Of a stretch of DNA of 64,000 nt, positions 17,039 through 26,329 are shown piece after piece. Within the stretch, counting starts at the first letter, position 1. Every line of letters starts with the position of its first letter. The stretch spans positions 62,001 to 126,000 of the forward strand of contig CAVQID010000060.1 in the NCBI GenBank assembly GCA_963712485.1, in the 5' to 3' direction. The DNA comes from JALORV01 sp963712485. GTDB lineage: Bacteria > Pseudomonadota > Gammaproteobacteria > Burkholderiales > Burkholderiaceae_F. The notes beneath the pieces were generated by a model. That model had not been told where the DNA came from, did no database searches, and saw nothing but the letters and a program-made list of their open reading frames with translations. Both the position numbers and the translations under genes were made by a program.

Positions 17039-18211
17039 GTGACTTCTCCCTCTCCGACGTACGCAGCGATCGCTCCCGGCAGCTGGCTCGGACTGCTCGG
17101 CGGCGGCCAGCTTGGCCGCATGTTCTGCATGGCCGCGCAATCGCTCGGCTACAAGGTGTGCGTGCTCGACCCGGGCCGCGACAGTCCTGCGGGCGCCGTG
17201 GCCGACGACCATCTTTGTGCCGACTACCTCGACGAATCGGCGCTGGCGGAACTTGCGCGCCGCTGCCGTGCAGCGACCACCGAGTTCGAGAACGTCCCTG
17301 CCGCCGCGCTCGGTTTTCTCGCGCAGCACTGTGTCGTGAGTCCCGACGCCGCAAGTGTCGCGATTGCGCAGGACCGCATCGCCGAGAAGCGGTTTCTCGC
17401 TGCCAGCGGTATCGAGGTGGCGCCTCATGCCGTCATTGAGTTCGACAGTGACTTCTCGGTCCTCGATGCTGCGCTGTTGCCGGGCATCCTGAAGTCGGCG
17501 CGACTCGGTTACGACGGCAAGGGCCAGGCGCGAGTCGAGACAGTGGATGAGGCGCGCAACGCATGGCAGTCGATGGGTCGGGTGGCCTGTGTGCTCGAGC
17601 GCCGGCTGGCGCTCGATCTCGAACTGTCGGTGGTGGTCGCTCGCAGCCGCGACGGAGTGACGGCGACGTTTCCAGTGGCGGAGAACGAACATCGCGGCGG
17701 CATCCTGGCGGTGTCCGTTGTGCCGGCGCGCGTCGCTGAAGCGACGGCGCGACGGGCGCAGGACGCGGCGATCGCCGTGGCCGAGGCGATGAGCTACGTC
17801 GGCGTGCTGTGCGTCGAGTTCTTCGTCGTCGGCGATCGCCTGCTCGTCAATGAGATTGCGCCGCGCCCGCATAACAGCGGGCATTACACGATCGACGCCT
17901 GCGTGAGCAGCCAGTTTGACCAGCAGGCGCGGGTGCTCGCTGGGCAGCCGCTCGGGGAGACCGAGCTGATGGCACCGGCGATCATGCTCAACGTGCTCGG
18001 CGACGTATGGTTCGACGGCGAGCGCATGCGCGAGCCCGACTGGCCTGCGGTGCTCGCGGTACCGGGCGCCAAGCTCCATCTTTACGGCAAGAGCGAGGCG
18101 CGTCGCGGCCGCAAGATGGGCCATGTGACCTGCGTCGCGGCAACGCTGGCCGATGCGCTGACGCGGGCGACCGACGTCGCGCGCGTGCTCGGTCTCGCGG
18201 CGCCGCGCTGA
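17039..18211 (+). CDS. purK: N5-carboxyaminoimidazole ribonucleotide synthase
   Basis: A 390-residue ATP-grasp enzyme making N5-CAIR from AIR, bicarbonate and ATP. Features: LGGGQLGRMF nucleotide loop, TTEFENVP, KSARLGYDGKGQ, and VNEIAPRPHNSGHYTIDAC with the metal ligands. The GTG start at 17039 is taken because no ATG precedes the Rossmann-like strand. It follows purE by 42 bp and is followed by sua5 at 6 bp. Confidence 0.95.
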   Translation: MTSPSPTYAAIAPGSWLGLLGGGQLGRMFCMAAQSLGYKVCVLDPGRDSPAGAVADDHLCADYLDESALAELARRCRAATTEFENVPAAALGFLAQHCVVSPDAASVAIAQDRIAEKRFLAASGIEVAPHAVIEFDSDFSVLDAALLPGILKSARLGYDGKGQARVETVDEARNAWQSMGRVACVLERRLALDLELSVVVARSRDGVTATFPVAENEHRGGILAVSVVPARVAEATARRAQDAAIAVAEAMSYVGVLCVEFFVVGDRLLVNEIAPRPHNSGHYTIDACVSSQFDQQARVLAGQPLGETELMAPAIMLNVLGDVWFDGERMREPDWPAVLAVPGAKLHLYGKSEARRGRKMGHVTCVAATLADALTRATDVARVLGLAAPR

Positions 18212-18217
18212 GTCGCC

Positions 18218-19207
18218 ATGGACGCGCCGCCGGTCGATGCCGCCGCGATAGCGCGCGCAGTCAAGGCCTTGCGTAGCGGGGGACTGGTCGCGCTGCCGAC
18301 CGAGACGGTTTACGGACTTGCGGCCGACGCGCGAAACGATGCCGCGGTCCGTTCGATCTTCGAAGCAAAGGGCCGGCCGGCTGATCACCCGATCATCGTT
18401 CACGTTCCCGATGCGACCGCACTGGCGCAGTGGGCCGACCCTGTTCCCGATTCAGCACAGGCACTCGCCCGGACGTTCTGGCCGGGTGCCCTGACGATGG
18501 TACTCAAGCGTCGATCGCGGGTTTCGGATCTGATCACCGGCGGTCAGGACACGGTCGGCGTGCGCTGCCCCGCGCACCCCTGGGCACAGGCGCTGCTGAA
18601 GGCCTTTGGCGGGGCGGTCGCCGCGCCCAGCGCCAATCGCTTTGGCCGCATCAGCCCAACGACCGCTCAGCACGTGATCGACGACCTCGGCGTGAAGCCG
18701 GAGGGCCTAGTCGACGTGGTGCTGGACGGGGGACCGTGTCCGATCGGCATAGAGTCGACGATCGTCGACCTTTCCGGCGACCGCCCGCGCCTGTTGCGCC
18801 CCGGCGCGATATCGCGTGACCAGCTGGAGGCGGTGCTAGGAATGCCCGTGCTGGCGGCCGATGCCGCCGCACCGCGCGCCTCGGGCAGCCTGGAAAAGCA
18901 TTACGCGCCAAATACCCCGCTGGAAATCGTTCCGGTGACTGACATGGCGGCGTGCGTGGCGGGATACGGTACGGAGACGGTGGCGGTGCTGGCGCCGGCA
19001 GGGTCGCTGCATGCCGAACCGAATCTACGGCTGCACCTGCTGGCATCGGACGATCCGGCCGAATACGCCCGTGCGCTGTACGACCGTCTGCGCCGGCTGG
19101 ATGCGAGCGGCGCCGCCCGCCTGATCGTCGCAGAGCCGCCCGACGCGCCGGACTGGGAAGCCGTGCGGGACCGTCTTAAACGCGCGTCAGCGGGCAGTGC
19201 AGTGTGA
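18218..19207 (+). CDS. sua5: L-threonylcarbamoyladenylate synthase, Sua5 type
   Basis: Makes threonylcarbamoyl-AMP from threonine, bicarbonate and ATP for the t6A37 modification of ANN-decoding tRNAs. The YrdC domain (about 1-205) has PTETVYGLA, EAKGRP, SANRFGRISPT and GIESTIVD. At 329 residues it also has the C-terminal Sua5 domain after the linker containing HYAPNTPL, which distinguishes it from short TsaC. Placement after purK is typical of betaproteobacteria. A TcdA acting on the same nucleotide lies at 52182. Confidence 0.93.
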   Translation: MDAPPVDAAAIARAVKALRSGGLVALPTETVYGLAADARNDAAVRSIFEAKGRPADHPIIVHVPDATALAQWADPVPDSAQALARTFWPGALTMVLKRRSRVSDLITGGQDTVGVRCPAHPWAQALLKAFGGAVAAPSANRFGRISPTTAQHVIDDLGVKPEGLVDVVLDGGPCPIGIESTIVDLSGDRPRLLRPGAISRDQLEAVLGMPVLAADAAAPRASGSLEKHYAPNTPLEIVPVTDMAACVAGYGTETVAVLAPAGSLHAEPNLRLHLLASDDPAEYARALYDRLRRLDASGAARLIVAEPPDAPDWEAVRDRLKRASAGSAV

Positions 19208-19289
19208 GGTTCTGACGCGGCTCGGCGTATGATTTTCACCGCTCGAGGAGACGGGCGCAGTTCTGCGGACCAACACAAGGGGAAAGACG

Positions 19290-20264
19290 ATGTTCGACTT
19301 CAGCCGCAATGCGGCACGCTACTTTGCGGCCGCGGCCGCAACGTTGTTCCTGATTTCGTGCGGTGGCAGTGACGACACACCGACACCGCCGCCGTTTGCT
19401 TCCACTGTGGCCGTCTTGGGCGCGAGCGGAGCCGATATCGGAAATCGCTGCGGCTCAGCCGATCCACTCTGCTTTCCGGTGCCTCCGTATGCGGGCACGA
19501 GCACTGCGGCCAATGGCAAGCTTTACCCCCAACTCGTCGCCGAGAGGTACGGCGCTCCGCTCGTCACCTCTTCGCTTGGAGGGACGAACTTTGCGATCGG
19601 CGGTGCAACCACCGGAGTGATTCCGACGGACACCGTGGCTCAGAAGCTTCCGAACATGCAGGTGCAGTTGGAGCAGTATCTGCAGCGTAGCGCCTTCAGT
19701 GTGAATCCCCAGACGCTGGTTGTCGTGGATGGGACCGCATTTGGAAACAATGTGCGCCGGGTCCTGGAGCTGATATCAGCCAACCCGGCCGCTGCGGCGA
19801 CGTTGCCCACGGCTGCGGTGACTCAGGCTGCGACCGATATTGGCCAGCTTCTGAATCGACTCTATGCGGCTGGGGCGAGGAACATACTGCTCGCCAATGC
19901 GACAAACATGGGTTTGCATCCCGCTGTTGCGGCACTTGGTGCCCAAGCGATTGCGTTGGGAACCGGAATGTCGACCGGATACAACGGGGCCATCTCCGCT
20001 CAGGTGTTGCCGGCAGTCCGGGCCGTGTCTCCGGGCTTGAACATCTATCTGGTCGACTTCGGTGCGCTGTCGAATCAGATGAGGGCGGATCCAGCGAGCT
20101 TCGGACTTACCAATACGACAGCACCCTGCTATCCGTTCTTTTCAGCGCCGGCCGCCCCGGTCTGTGCTACGCCAGGGTCTTACATGTTCTGGGACGAGCT
20201 GCATCCTTCGGCCGCCGTTCACGCCGTGGGCGCGCAGCGCGCCATTGCGACGATCGGTCGTTGA
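19290..20264 (+). CDS. SGNH/GDSL-like esterase or lipase, predicted lipoprotein
   Basis: A 324-residue exported protein. The signal ends in LFLISCGGSDD, a lipobox-like LISC with Cys24. The block I equivalent is VLGASGADIGN rather than GDSLSDTGN, with Ser46 the likely nucleophile. GGTNFAIGGATTG resembles block II of autotransporter-type GDSL enzymes, and the C-terminal DELHPSAAVHAVGAQ supplies the Asp-x-x-His dyad. The block with the usual GxND is altered to DGTAFGNN, so activity should be tested rather than assumed. It stands alone, closed by a strong terminator. Confidence 0.72.
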   Translation: MFDFSRNAARYFAAAAATLFLISCGGSDDTPTPPPFASTVAVLGASGADIGNRCGSADPLCFPVPPYAGTSTAANGKLYPQLVAERYGAPLVTSSLGGTNFAIGGATTGVIPTDTVAQKLPNMQVQLEQYLQRSAFSVNPQTLVVVDGTAFGNNVRRVLELISANPAAAATLPTAAVTQAATDIGQLLNRLYAAGARNILLANATNMGLHPAVAALGAQAIALGTGMSTGYNGAISAQVLPAVRAVSPGLNIYLVDFGALSNQMRADPASFGLTNTTAPCYPFFSAPAAPVCATPGSYMFWDELHPSAAVHAVGAQRAIATIGR

Positions 20265-20284
20265 GACGTTGAGCATGATGAGAG

Positions 20285-20310
20285 GAAACGGCGCCGACGG
20301 GCGCCGTTTC
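20285..20310. terminator. Bidirectional hairpin terminator between the SGNH gene and the SemiSWEET gene
   Basis: An 11-bp perfect stem GAAACGGCGCC / GGCGCCGTTTC with a GACG loop, followed by ATTTC on the plus strand and by A/T-bearing flanks on the minus strand. It lies 20 bp after the SGNH stop and 24 bp after the SemiSWEET stop on the other strand, so it can serve both convergent units. Confidence 0.8.
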
Positions 20311-20333
20311 ATTTCAGCCGAAGCGCAGCTTCA

Positions 20334-20564
20334 TCACGAGGATGAAATGCGCGAGCGCGCCAGCGTGATCGCGTTGGCAATCACGATCGGCCACGCGCCG
20401 AAGATCAGCCCATAGATCAGCCACAGAGCGACGCCGAACGTGAAGATTGAAGACATGCCAAGCGGGACGCCGTCGGCGCGCTTGGTCTTCCTTGTGAGCC
20501 GCGCCTGAGGAATGAACGCCGCCGCCGTTAGCGTCGCGGCCAGGTGGCCGATGGCTTCCGTCAC
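20334..20564 (-). CDS. SemiSWEET-type sugar transporter
   Basis: A 76-residue membrane protein with three helices matching the MtN3/saliva repeat: IGHLAATLTAAAFIPQ with the family Pro-Gln, SSIFTFGVALWLIYG, and PIVIANAITLA. SemiSWEETs dimerise to carry sugars by facilitated diffusion. The GTG start at 20564 is chosen because it overlaps the hydrolase stop in GTGA and gives the family length; a longer upstream frame is not family-like. Confidence 0.82.
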   Translation of the reverse strand: MTEAIGHLAATLTAAAFIPQARLTRKTKRADGVPLGMSSIFTFGVALWLIYGLIFGAWPIVIANAITLARSRISSS

Positions 20565-21340
20565 GGCGCCGCAGCCTCCACCTGCGACTGGCGATTCAGG
20601 CTCTCGATCGCTGCGATGACCGCTTCGGGCTGATCGCGCTGCGGCGCGTGGCCACAATCGGCGAGCTTCAGCAGCCGGCACGGCGAGCGCACGCCGGCAG
20701 CGATGCGGTCGAGCTGCTCCATCGTGCCGTACTGGTCGTCATACCCCTGGATCGCCAGCACGGGACAGCGGATCTGCGGCAGCTCGGTCTCGATATTCCA
20801 GAGCCTGAACGCCGGATCGAGCCAGCCATCGTTCCAGCCGAAGAAGGCGCCGTCCGGGTCGTCGTGCACGCGCGCAAGCGGGTCACGCAGCTTGCCGAGC
20901 TTCCATGCATCGCGTGCCGCGCGGATGCCGGCGATGGTGACTTCTTCGACGAAAACGTGCGGCGCCATGATCGCGATGGCGCGTGGCGCGTGACGCGCCG
21001 CGAACAGCAGTGCAATCGAGCCCCCGTCGCTGTGGCCGACCAGCACCGGCGCCTCCAGACGAAGCTCGTCGAGCAGTGCAGGCAGCACCTCCCACGCTTC
21101 ACGATGAAGGTAATCGGTGCCACGCGGGTGTCCGAGCGGTGTCGACCGTCCATAACCGCGGCGCGAGTACACGAGGCCCGGCGCATCGAGCCGGTCGCAC
21201 AGCGTGCGTGGGAAGTCACGCCAGCCGGCGACCGATCCGAGCCCCTCATGCAGAAATACCAGCGTGGGTCGCGTGCGATCAGGCGCGATCCGCAGGATTT
21301 CGAGCCGCTCTCCCGCAACGTCAACCCAGCCGATCGACAT
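20561..21340 (-). CDS. Alpha/beta-fold hydrolase
   Basis: A 259-residue cytoplasmic hydrolase. It has the oxyanion-side motif LHEGLGS, the nucleophile elbow GHSDGGS, an acid residue near QGYDDQYGT and the base His in DCGHAPQ. The substrate is unknown; the fold covers esterases, lipases and C-C hydrolases. It overlaps the SemiSWEET start by 4 bp and follows the HdeD-like gene by 12 bp. Confidence 0.85.
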   Translation of the reverse strand: MSIGWVDVAGERLEILRIAPDRTRPTLVFLHEGLGSVAGWRDFPRTLCDRLDAPGLVYSRRGYGRSTPLGHPRGTDYLHREAWEVLPALLDELRLEAPVLVGHSDGGSIALLFAARHAPRAIAIMAPHVFVEEVTIAGIRAARDAWKLGKLRDPLARVHDDPDGAFFGWNDGWLDPAFRLWNIETELPQIRCPVLAIQGYDDQYGTMEQLDRIAAGVRSPCRLLKLADCGHAPQRDQPEAVIAAIESLNRQSQVEAAAP

Positions 21341-21352
21341 GCAAACGCGTTA

Positions 21353-21919
21353 TCAGGCGGCGGCCGTGTTCCGATTCTCGATGCGCGCACTGAAGCTGCG
21401 CGCCTTGAACGCCAGCATGATCTTCAGAATGCCCACGGCGACGGCCCAGGTCGCGATCGCCCAGACGAAACCGAGCAGTCCCGCGGCCGGTTGCGCGATC
21501 AACAGCACGCCGAACACGACGGATAGCGCGCCGAGCAACCAGAGCAACCACTCGCGCTCGATTTCCTCGCGCAGCTTGAAACCGGCCCAGATCATCAGCG
21601 CACCCGCCGCGATCGCATAGGCGGAAATCAGCAGCAGCAGCGCACCGGCGGCGGTGGCAGGGGACAACAGTCCGATCGCCCCGGCCACGACACCCAGCAG
21701 GCCGAGCAGCAACCAGAGCCACCAGTGGCTCGCGGTGGCGCGGTTACGAAAGGCGCTGATCATCGTGACGATACCGTCGACGAACACGGTCGCGGCAAAG
21801 AAGACGGCCAGCACAAAGAGCGTCAGGCCGGGCCACATGAAAGCCAGCACGCCGAACATCACTGAAGCGATGCCGCCGATCAGCAACGCCCACCACGCCT
21901 GTTTCAGCAGTGACTGCAT
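21353..21919 (-). CDS. HdeD-family (DUF308) membrane protein
   Basis: A 188-residue integral membrane protein with six predicted helices in three hairpins. The repeated pattern GxxxxxxGxLAFxxPG / LLGLLGVVAGAIGLLSP / ALSVVFGVLLIAQPAAG is characteristic of HdeD/DUF308. The E. coli member is tied to acid resistance at high density; the role here is unknown. A GGGAGAG Shine-Dalgarno precedes the ATG. Confidence 0.82.
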   Translation of the reverse strand: MQSLLKQAWWALLIGGIASVMFGVLAFMWPGLTLFVLAVFFAATVFVDGIVTMISAFRNRATASHWWLWLLLGLLGVVAGAIGLLSPATAAGALLLLISAYAIAAGALMIWAGFKLREEIEREWLLWLLGALSVVFGVLLIAQPAAGLLGFVWAIATWAVAVGILKIMLAFKARSFSARIENRNTAAA

Positions 21920-22029
21920 CGCGTTCTCTCCCTGTATTTTTTGGACCCGCCCATGGCAAGACGGGAAATGTCGAGCCTAACAACCCTTGCACCGCCTGCC
22001 AACTCGCAACGGGTTGGCCGGGGCGGAGT

Positions 22030-22977
22030 TCATTCGATTGCGACGGCCAGTTTCCCGCGTGCACTGCCACGGCGCGATGCCTCGAGGGCGGCGACGGCCT
22101 GTTCGAACGGATATGTGCAGGTCAGGTGCACCGGGACACGGCCCTCTGCAACCATCGCCAGCACCTGCGCGACCTGCGCGACGTTGGGCTCCAGCCGCAG
22201 CGTCTTGCGCCGTATGCGCCGGAACGGGTTGAGTAGCGGATCGAAGATGACACCGGGAAACGAAGGCAACGTGACAGCCGCGATGCCGCCGTGCGGCAGC
22301 AATACGGGAACGGCGGCGCGGTCGAGCCGGCTTGCGCAGTCGATGATCGCATCAAATGGCAGCGGCCAGGTCGAAGGTGCCGTTGCATGATCGACCTGAC
22401 CGTCGGGCTGCAGTGAGCGTAGGAACTCCTGGCTTAGGGCGCTGCCGGTCGTCACGACGATCGCGCCGCGATCACGCAGCATCGGCACGACGAAGCTGCC
22501 GACGCCGCCCGCGGCGCCGTGCACCAGCACGCGTTGCCCCGACTCCGCACCGATCATGTCGACAAGCTGCAGCGCCGACAGTCCGGCCACCGGTACGACC
22601 GCAGCGACGTCAAAGCCGACGCCGTCCGGAATCCGTACGCACTGGCTCTCGGCAACGGCAACCCGTTCGGCCATGCCGCGCGGAGGTTCGGTGAAGGGGT
22701 TGAGCCATGCCGTCACGCGGTCACCGACGCGCACCGCGCGCACGCGCGCACCGATCTCGAGCACGTCTCCGGAAAACTCGGCGCCAACACCGCATGGCGG
22801 GCGACTCTTCGCCAGCAGCCTGAACTGGCCTTCGACGAGTTTCCAGTCGAGCGGGTTGATGCCGACGAAGCGAGTGCGCACGACGACTTCGTCGTCGGCC
22901 GGCGTGGGCTCGGCAACTTCCTCGACGCGCAGCACCTCGGCAATCGGTCCGAAAGCGGAATAGCGCAGCGCCCGCAT
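22030..22977 (-). CDS. Zinc-free MDR-family NAD(P)-dependent oxidoreductase (quinone-oxidoreductase-like)
   Basis: A 315-residue medium-chain reductase. The N-terminal GroES-like part contains FVGINPLDWK and GAEFSGDVLEIG; the Rossmann part has VLVHGAAGGVGSFVVP. The cysteine ligands of the structural zinc are absent, placing it with quinone oxidoreductase and enoyl reductase relatives. The substrate is unknown. It is 17 bp from gcdH on the same strand and is probably cotranscribed. Confidence 0.83.
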   Translation of the reverse strand: MRALRYSAFGPIAEVLRVEEVAEPTPADDEVVVRTRFVGINPLDWKLVEGQFRLLAKSRPPCGVGAEFSGDVLEIGARVRAVRVGDRVTAWLNPFTEPPRGMAERVAVAESQCVRIPDGVGFDVAAVVPVAGLSALQLVDMIGAESGQRVLVHGAAGGVGSFVVPMLRDRGAIVVTTGSALSQEFLRSLQPDGQVDHATAPSTWPLPFDAIIDCASRLDRAAVPVLLPHGGIAAVTLPSFPGVIFDPLLNPFRRIRRKTLRLEPNVAQVAQVLAMVAEGRVPVHLTCTYPFEQAVAALEASRRGSARGKLAVAIE

Positions 22978-22994
22978 GCTCGCGTGCGCGCAGC

Positions 22995-24197
22995 TCAGAA
23001 GAACGCCTGGATGCCGGTCTGAGCGCGCCCCAGGATCAGCGCATGGATGTCGTGCGTGCCTTCATAGGTGTTGACCACCTCGAGGTTCAGCATATGCCGG
23101 ACAACGCCGAACTCGTCACTGATGCCGTTGCCGCCGAGCATGTCGCGGGCGACGCGGGCAACGTCGAGCGCCTTGCCGCACGAGTTGCGTTTCATGATGC
23201 TGGTGATTTCCGCCGCTGCGGTGCCTTCGTCCTTCATGCGGCCGAGGCGCAGGCAGCCCTGCAGCGCGAGCGCGATCTCGGTCTGCATGTCGGCGAGCTT
23301 TTTCTGTACCAGCTGGTTGGCAGCGAGCGGTCGATCGAACTGCTTGCGGTCGAGCACGTATTGACGCGCCGTGTGCCAGCAGGATTCGGCGGCGCCGAGC
23401 GCGCCCCAGGCGATGCCGTAGCGCGCGGAATTGAGGCAGGCGAACGGGCCTTTCAGTCCCTGTACGTTCGGCAGCTCGTTCTCGGCCGGGACGAAAACCT
23501 CGTCCATCACGATCTCACCGGTGATCGAAGCGCGTAGCCCCATTTTGCCGTGGATCGCCGGCGCGCTCAGCCCCTTCATGCCCCTATCGAGAATGTAGCC
23601 GCGGATCACGCCGCCGTCGTCTTTGGCCCACACGACGAACACATCGGCGATCGGCGAATTGCTGATCCACATCTTCGAACCGGTCAACGCGAAGCCGCCA
23701 TCCACGCGGCGGGCACGCGTCGTCATGCCGCCCGGGTCGGAACCGTGATTCGGCTCGGTCAGCCCGAAGCAGCCGATCCACTCGCCGGTCGCCAGTTTCG
23801 GCAGGTACTTGCGACGCTGCGCTTCGGAGCCGAACTCGTAGATCGGCAGCATCACCAGCGAACTCTGCACGCTCATCATCGAGCGATAGCCGGAATCGAC
23901 GCGCTCGATCTCGCGTGCGATCAGCCCGTAGCAGACATAGTTCAGTCCGGCGCCGCCGTACTCGGCGGGCAGCGTATTGCCGAGCAGGCCGAGTTCGCCC
24001 ATCTCGCTGAAGATCGCGGGGTCGCTCTTCTCGTGCCGAAATGCTTCGAGGATGCGCGGTGCCAGCTTGTCCTGGGCATAGGCGCGAGACGCGTCGCGCA
24101 CCATGCGCTCTTCCGCTGTCAGTTGCTGCTCCAGCAGCAGCGGGTCGTCCCACTGAAACGTGGCTTTCGCTGAGCGCGAGCGTTCGGGAGCGTTCAT
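22995..24197 (-). CDS. gcdH: Glutaryl-CoA dehydrogenase
   Basis: An FAD acyl-CoA dehydrogenase that oxidises and decarboxylates glutaryl-CoA to crotonyl-CoA, the endpoint of lysine and tryptophan breakdown. The 400 residues open with FQWDDPLLLEQQLTAEERM, typical of GcdH. CFGLTEPNHGSDPGGM and the catalytic Glu (about 379) in NTYEGTHDIHALILG identify the subfamily. It lies just downstream of the kyn genes, which fits a tryptophan to glutaryl-CoA route, though the intermediate ring-cleavage genes are not here. Confidence 0.92.
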   Translation of the reverse strand: MNAPERSRSAKATFQWDDPLLLEQQLTAEERMVRDASRAYAQDKLAPRILEAFRHEKSDPAIFSEMGELGLLGNTLPAEYGGAGLNYVCYGLIAREIERVDSGYRSMMSVQSSLVMLPIYEFGSEAQRRKYLPKLATGEWIGCFGLTEPNHGSDPGGMTTRARRVDGGFALTGSKMWISNSPIADVFVVWAKDDGGVIRGYILDRGMKGLSAPAIHGKMGLRASITGEIVMDEVFVPAENELPNVQGLKGPFACLNSARYGIAWGALGAAESCWHTARQYVLDRKQFDRPLAANQLVQKKLADMQTEIALALQGCLRLGRMKDEGTAAAEITSIMKRNSCGKALDVARVARDMLGGNGISDEFGVVRHMLNLEVVNTYEGTHDIHALILGRAQTGIQAFF

Positions 24198-24260
24198 GTG
24201 GACCTCTGCTACGGCATGAGCGGGGAATTCTAGTGCCGATCGCCGGCGTGTCCGACGCCC

Positions 24261-25067
24261 TCAAAGATCGGTGCGCACCTTCCACAGTTCCGGGAACAGC
24301 ACGACGTCGAGCATGCGGCGAAGGTACGCGACGCCGCTGGTGCCGCCGGTGCCGGGCTTGAAGCCGATGATGCGCTCGACCGTGCTGACATGGCGGAAGC
24401 GCCACAGCCGGAACGCGTCCTCGAGGTCGACCAGTTCCTCGGCGAGTTCATAGAGTTCCCAGTGTTCGCGCGGCGCCCGGTAGATCGCCAGCCACGCCGC
24501 TTCGACCGAGGACTCGCTTTCGTGCCGACAGGTCACGTCGCGTGCGAGCACGGCGGGGGCGATCGCGAAGCCGCGCTGCGCCAGCAGCCGGACCGCCGCG
24601 TCGTACAGCGACGGCTCGGCGAAGGCCTGCATCAGGCGCTGCTTCAGATCCGGACGGTCGTCATGCGGCCGCAGCATGGCCTCATTCTTGTTGCCCAGCA
24701 GGAACTCGATCTCGCGGTACTGCCAGGACTGAAAGCCGGAACTCGTGCCGAGGTGCGGCCTGATCGCGCTGTACTCACTCGGGGTCATCGTCCCGAGCAC
24801 ATCCCACGCGTGCACCAGCTGCTCCATGATCCGGGATACCCGCGCCAGCATCTTGAATGCCGGGGGCAGGTCCGACGCAGCAATCGCCGCGCGCGCGGAC
24901 TGCAGCTCGTGCAATGCGAGCTTCATCCAAAGTTCGCTGGTCTGATGCTGGACGATGAAAAGCAGCTCGTTCGGATCATTCGAGCGCGGATGCTGTGCAT
25001 CGAGGATCGCATCCAGCGCCAGGTAGTCGCCGTAGCGCATCGCGTCGCGCTCGGGAGCCGAACTCAT
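24261..25067 (-). CDS. kynA: Tryptophan 2,3-dioxygenase
   Basis: A haem enzyme that opens the indole ring of L-tryptophan to N-formylkynurenine. It starts at ATG 25067, overlapping the kynU stop in ATGA, and gives 268 residues. Family motifs: YLALDAILDAQHP, ELLFIVQHQTSELWMK (with the distal His), SGFQSWQYREIEF, and the proximal His near WRFRHVSTVERIIG, followed by GTGGTSGVAYLR. A longer N-terminal extension (start 25106) has no family support. Confidence 0.95.
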   Translation of the reverse strand: MSSAPERDAMRYGDYLALDAILDAQHPRSNDPNELLFIVQHQTSELWMKLALHELQSARAAIAASDLPPAFKMLARVSRIMEQLVHAWDVLGTMTPSEYSAIRPHLGTSSGFQSWQYREIEFLLGNKNEAMLRPHDDRPDLKQRLMQAFAEPSLYDAAVRLLAQRGFAIAPAVLARDVTCRHESESSVEAAWLAIYRAPREHWELYELAEELVDLEDAFRLWRFRHVSTVERIIGFKPGTGGTSGVAYLRRMLDVVLFPELWKVRTDL

Positions 25068-26329
25068 GTGACCGCCGCCCGGTGCTGAAAGCGGTCGGCG
25101 CGCCACGACTCGGTCGCGAGCACGCCCGCCAGCGCCTGCGCCGCGTCGAACGCATCGACGTAACGGACGTACAGCGGCGCGAAGCCGAAGCGCAGGATGT
25201 CAGGTGCGCGGACGTCGCCGATCACCTGAGCCTCGATCAGTGCCTGCATCACCGCATAGGCGTTTGGATGAGCAAAACAGACCTGGCTGCCGCGGTCCGC
25301 CGCCGCGCGCGGCGTGACGAGCGTGAGGCCCGGGCATCGGCGTTCGACCTCGGAGATGAAGAGGTCGGCAAGCGCAATGGATTTCGCCCGCAGCGCATCG
25401 ATGCCGGCCGCAAGCACGGTATCAACGCCGGCGTCCAGCGCAGCCAGTCCGAGGATGGCGGGCGTGCCGACGAGGAAGCGGTCGATCGTCGCGGCGGGCA
25501 CATAGTCGGGCGCGAACTCGAACGGCGTCAGATGACCGAACCAGCCGGCGAGCGGCTGCGCGAACGGCGAGGCCGCGAGTGCCGCCAGGTGGCGTTCCGC
25601 CGCATAGACGAACGCCGGCGCGCCAGGCCCGCCGTTGAGATACTTGTAGCCGCATCCGACCGCGAAGTCGGCCTGCGCCGCGTCAACGTCGACCGGCACC
25701 GCGCCGACGGAGTGCGCGAGGTCCCAGACGACCAGCGCGCCGGCTTCGTGCGCGCGCTGCGTGAGCGACGCCAGGTCGAGCATCGCACCGGTCTTGAAGT
25801 TGACGTGCGTCAGGAACACGACCGCAACACGGTCATCGATCGCGCCAGCAATGTCGGCCGAGTCGACCGGCCGCAGCACGTGGCGTCCGCCAAGCAGGTG
25901 GGCGAGTCCCTGGGCGACATACAGGTCGGTCGGAAAGTTGCCGCGCTCCGTCAGGATCACACGGCGCTCCGCGACCGAGACCTGCGGACGCGCGGCCTGC
26001 AGCTGCAGTGCCGCCGCCAGCGCCTTGAACAGGTTGATCGATGTCGAATCCGCGCAGATGACCTCGTGCGGCTCCGCGCCGATCAGCCGCGCGATCTTCG
26101 CACCGACGCGGCGCGGCAGATCGACCCAGCGCGCATCGTTCCACGAGCGGATAAGTCCCACGCCCCACTCGCGTTCGACGACTTCGCGCACGCGTGCACC
26201 GGTTGCGGCTGGCAGCGCGCCCAGCGAGTTGCCGTCGAGATAGATGACGTCCGGCGGCAAGGCAAATGCGCGCCGGTGGATTGCCAGCGGATCGGCCGCG
26301 TCGAGCTCGAGCGCCTCGGTGCGGGTCAC
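25064..26329 (-). CDS. kynU: Kynureninase
   Basis: A PLP enzyme cleaving kynurenine to anthranilate and alanine. The 421-residue protein has YLDGNSLGALP, a phosphate-binding CADSTSINLFKAL, THVNFKTGAMLD, WDLAHSVGAVPVDV, and the Schiff-base lysine in CGYKYLNGGPGAPAF. It overlaps kynA by 4 bp and kynB by 4 bp (ATGA), so kynB-kynU-kynA form a tightly coupled operon. Confidence 0.96.
   Translation of the reverse strand: MTRTEALELDAADPLAIHRRAFALPPDVIYLDGNSLGALPAATGARVREVVEREWGVGLIRSWNDARWVDLPRRVGAKIARLIGAEPHEVICADSTSINLFKALAAALQLQAARPQVSVAERRVILTERGNFPTDLYVAQGLAHLLGGRHVLRPVDSADIAGAIDDRVAVVFLTHVNFKTGAMLDLASLTQRAHEAGALVVWDLAHSVGAVPVDVDAAQADFAVGCGYKYLNGGPGAPAFVYAAERHLAALAASPFAQPLAGWFGHLTPFEFAPDYVPAATIDRFLVGTPAILGLAALDAGVDTVLAAGIDALRAKSIALADLFISEVERRCPGLTLVTPRAAADRGSQVCFAHPNAYAVMQALIEAQVIGDVRAPDILRFGFAPLYVRYVDAFDAAQALAGVLATESWRADRFQHRAAVT

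Noticed and set aside
16490..18403. Open frame of over 600 codons antisense to purE-purK
   Set aside because: Shadow of the real genes, with Arg/His-rich composition typical of such frames.
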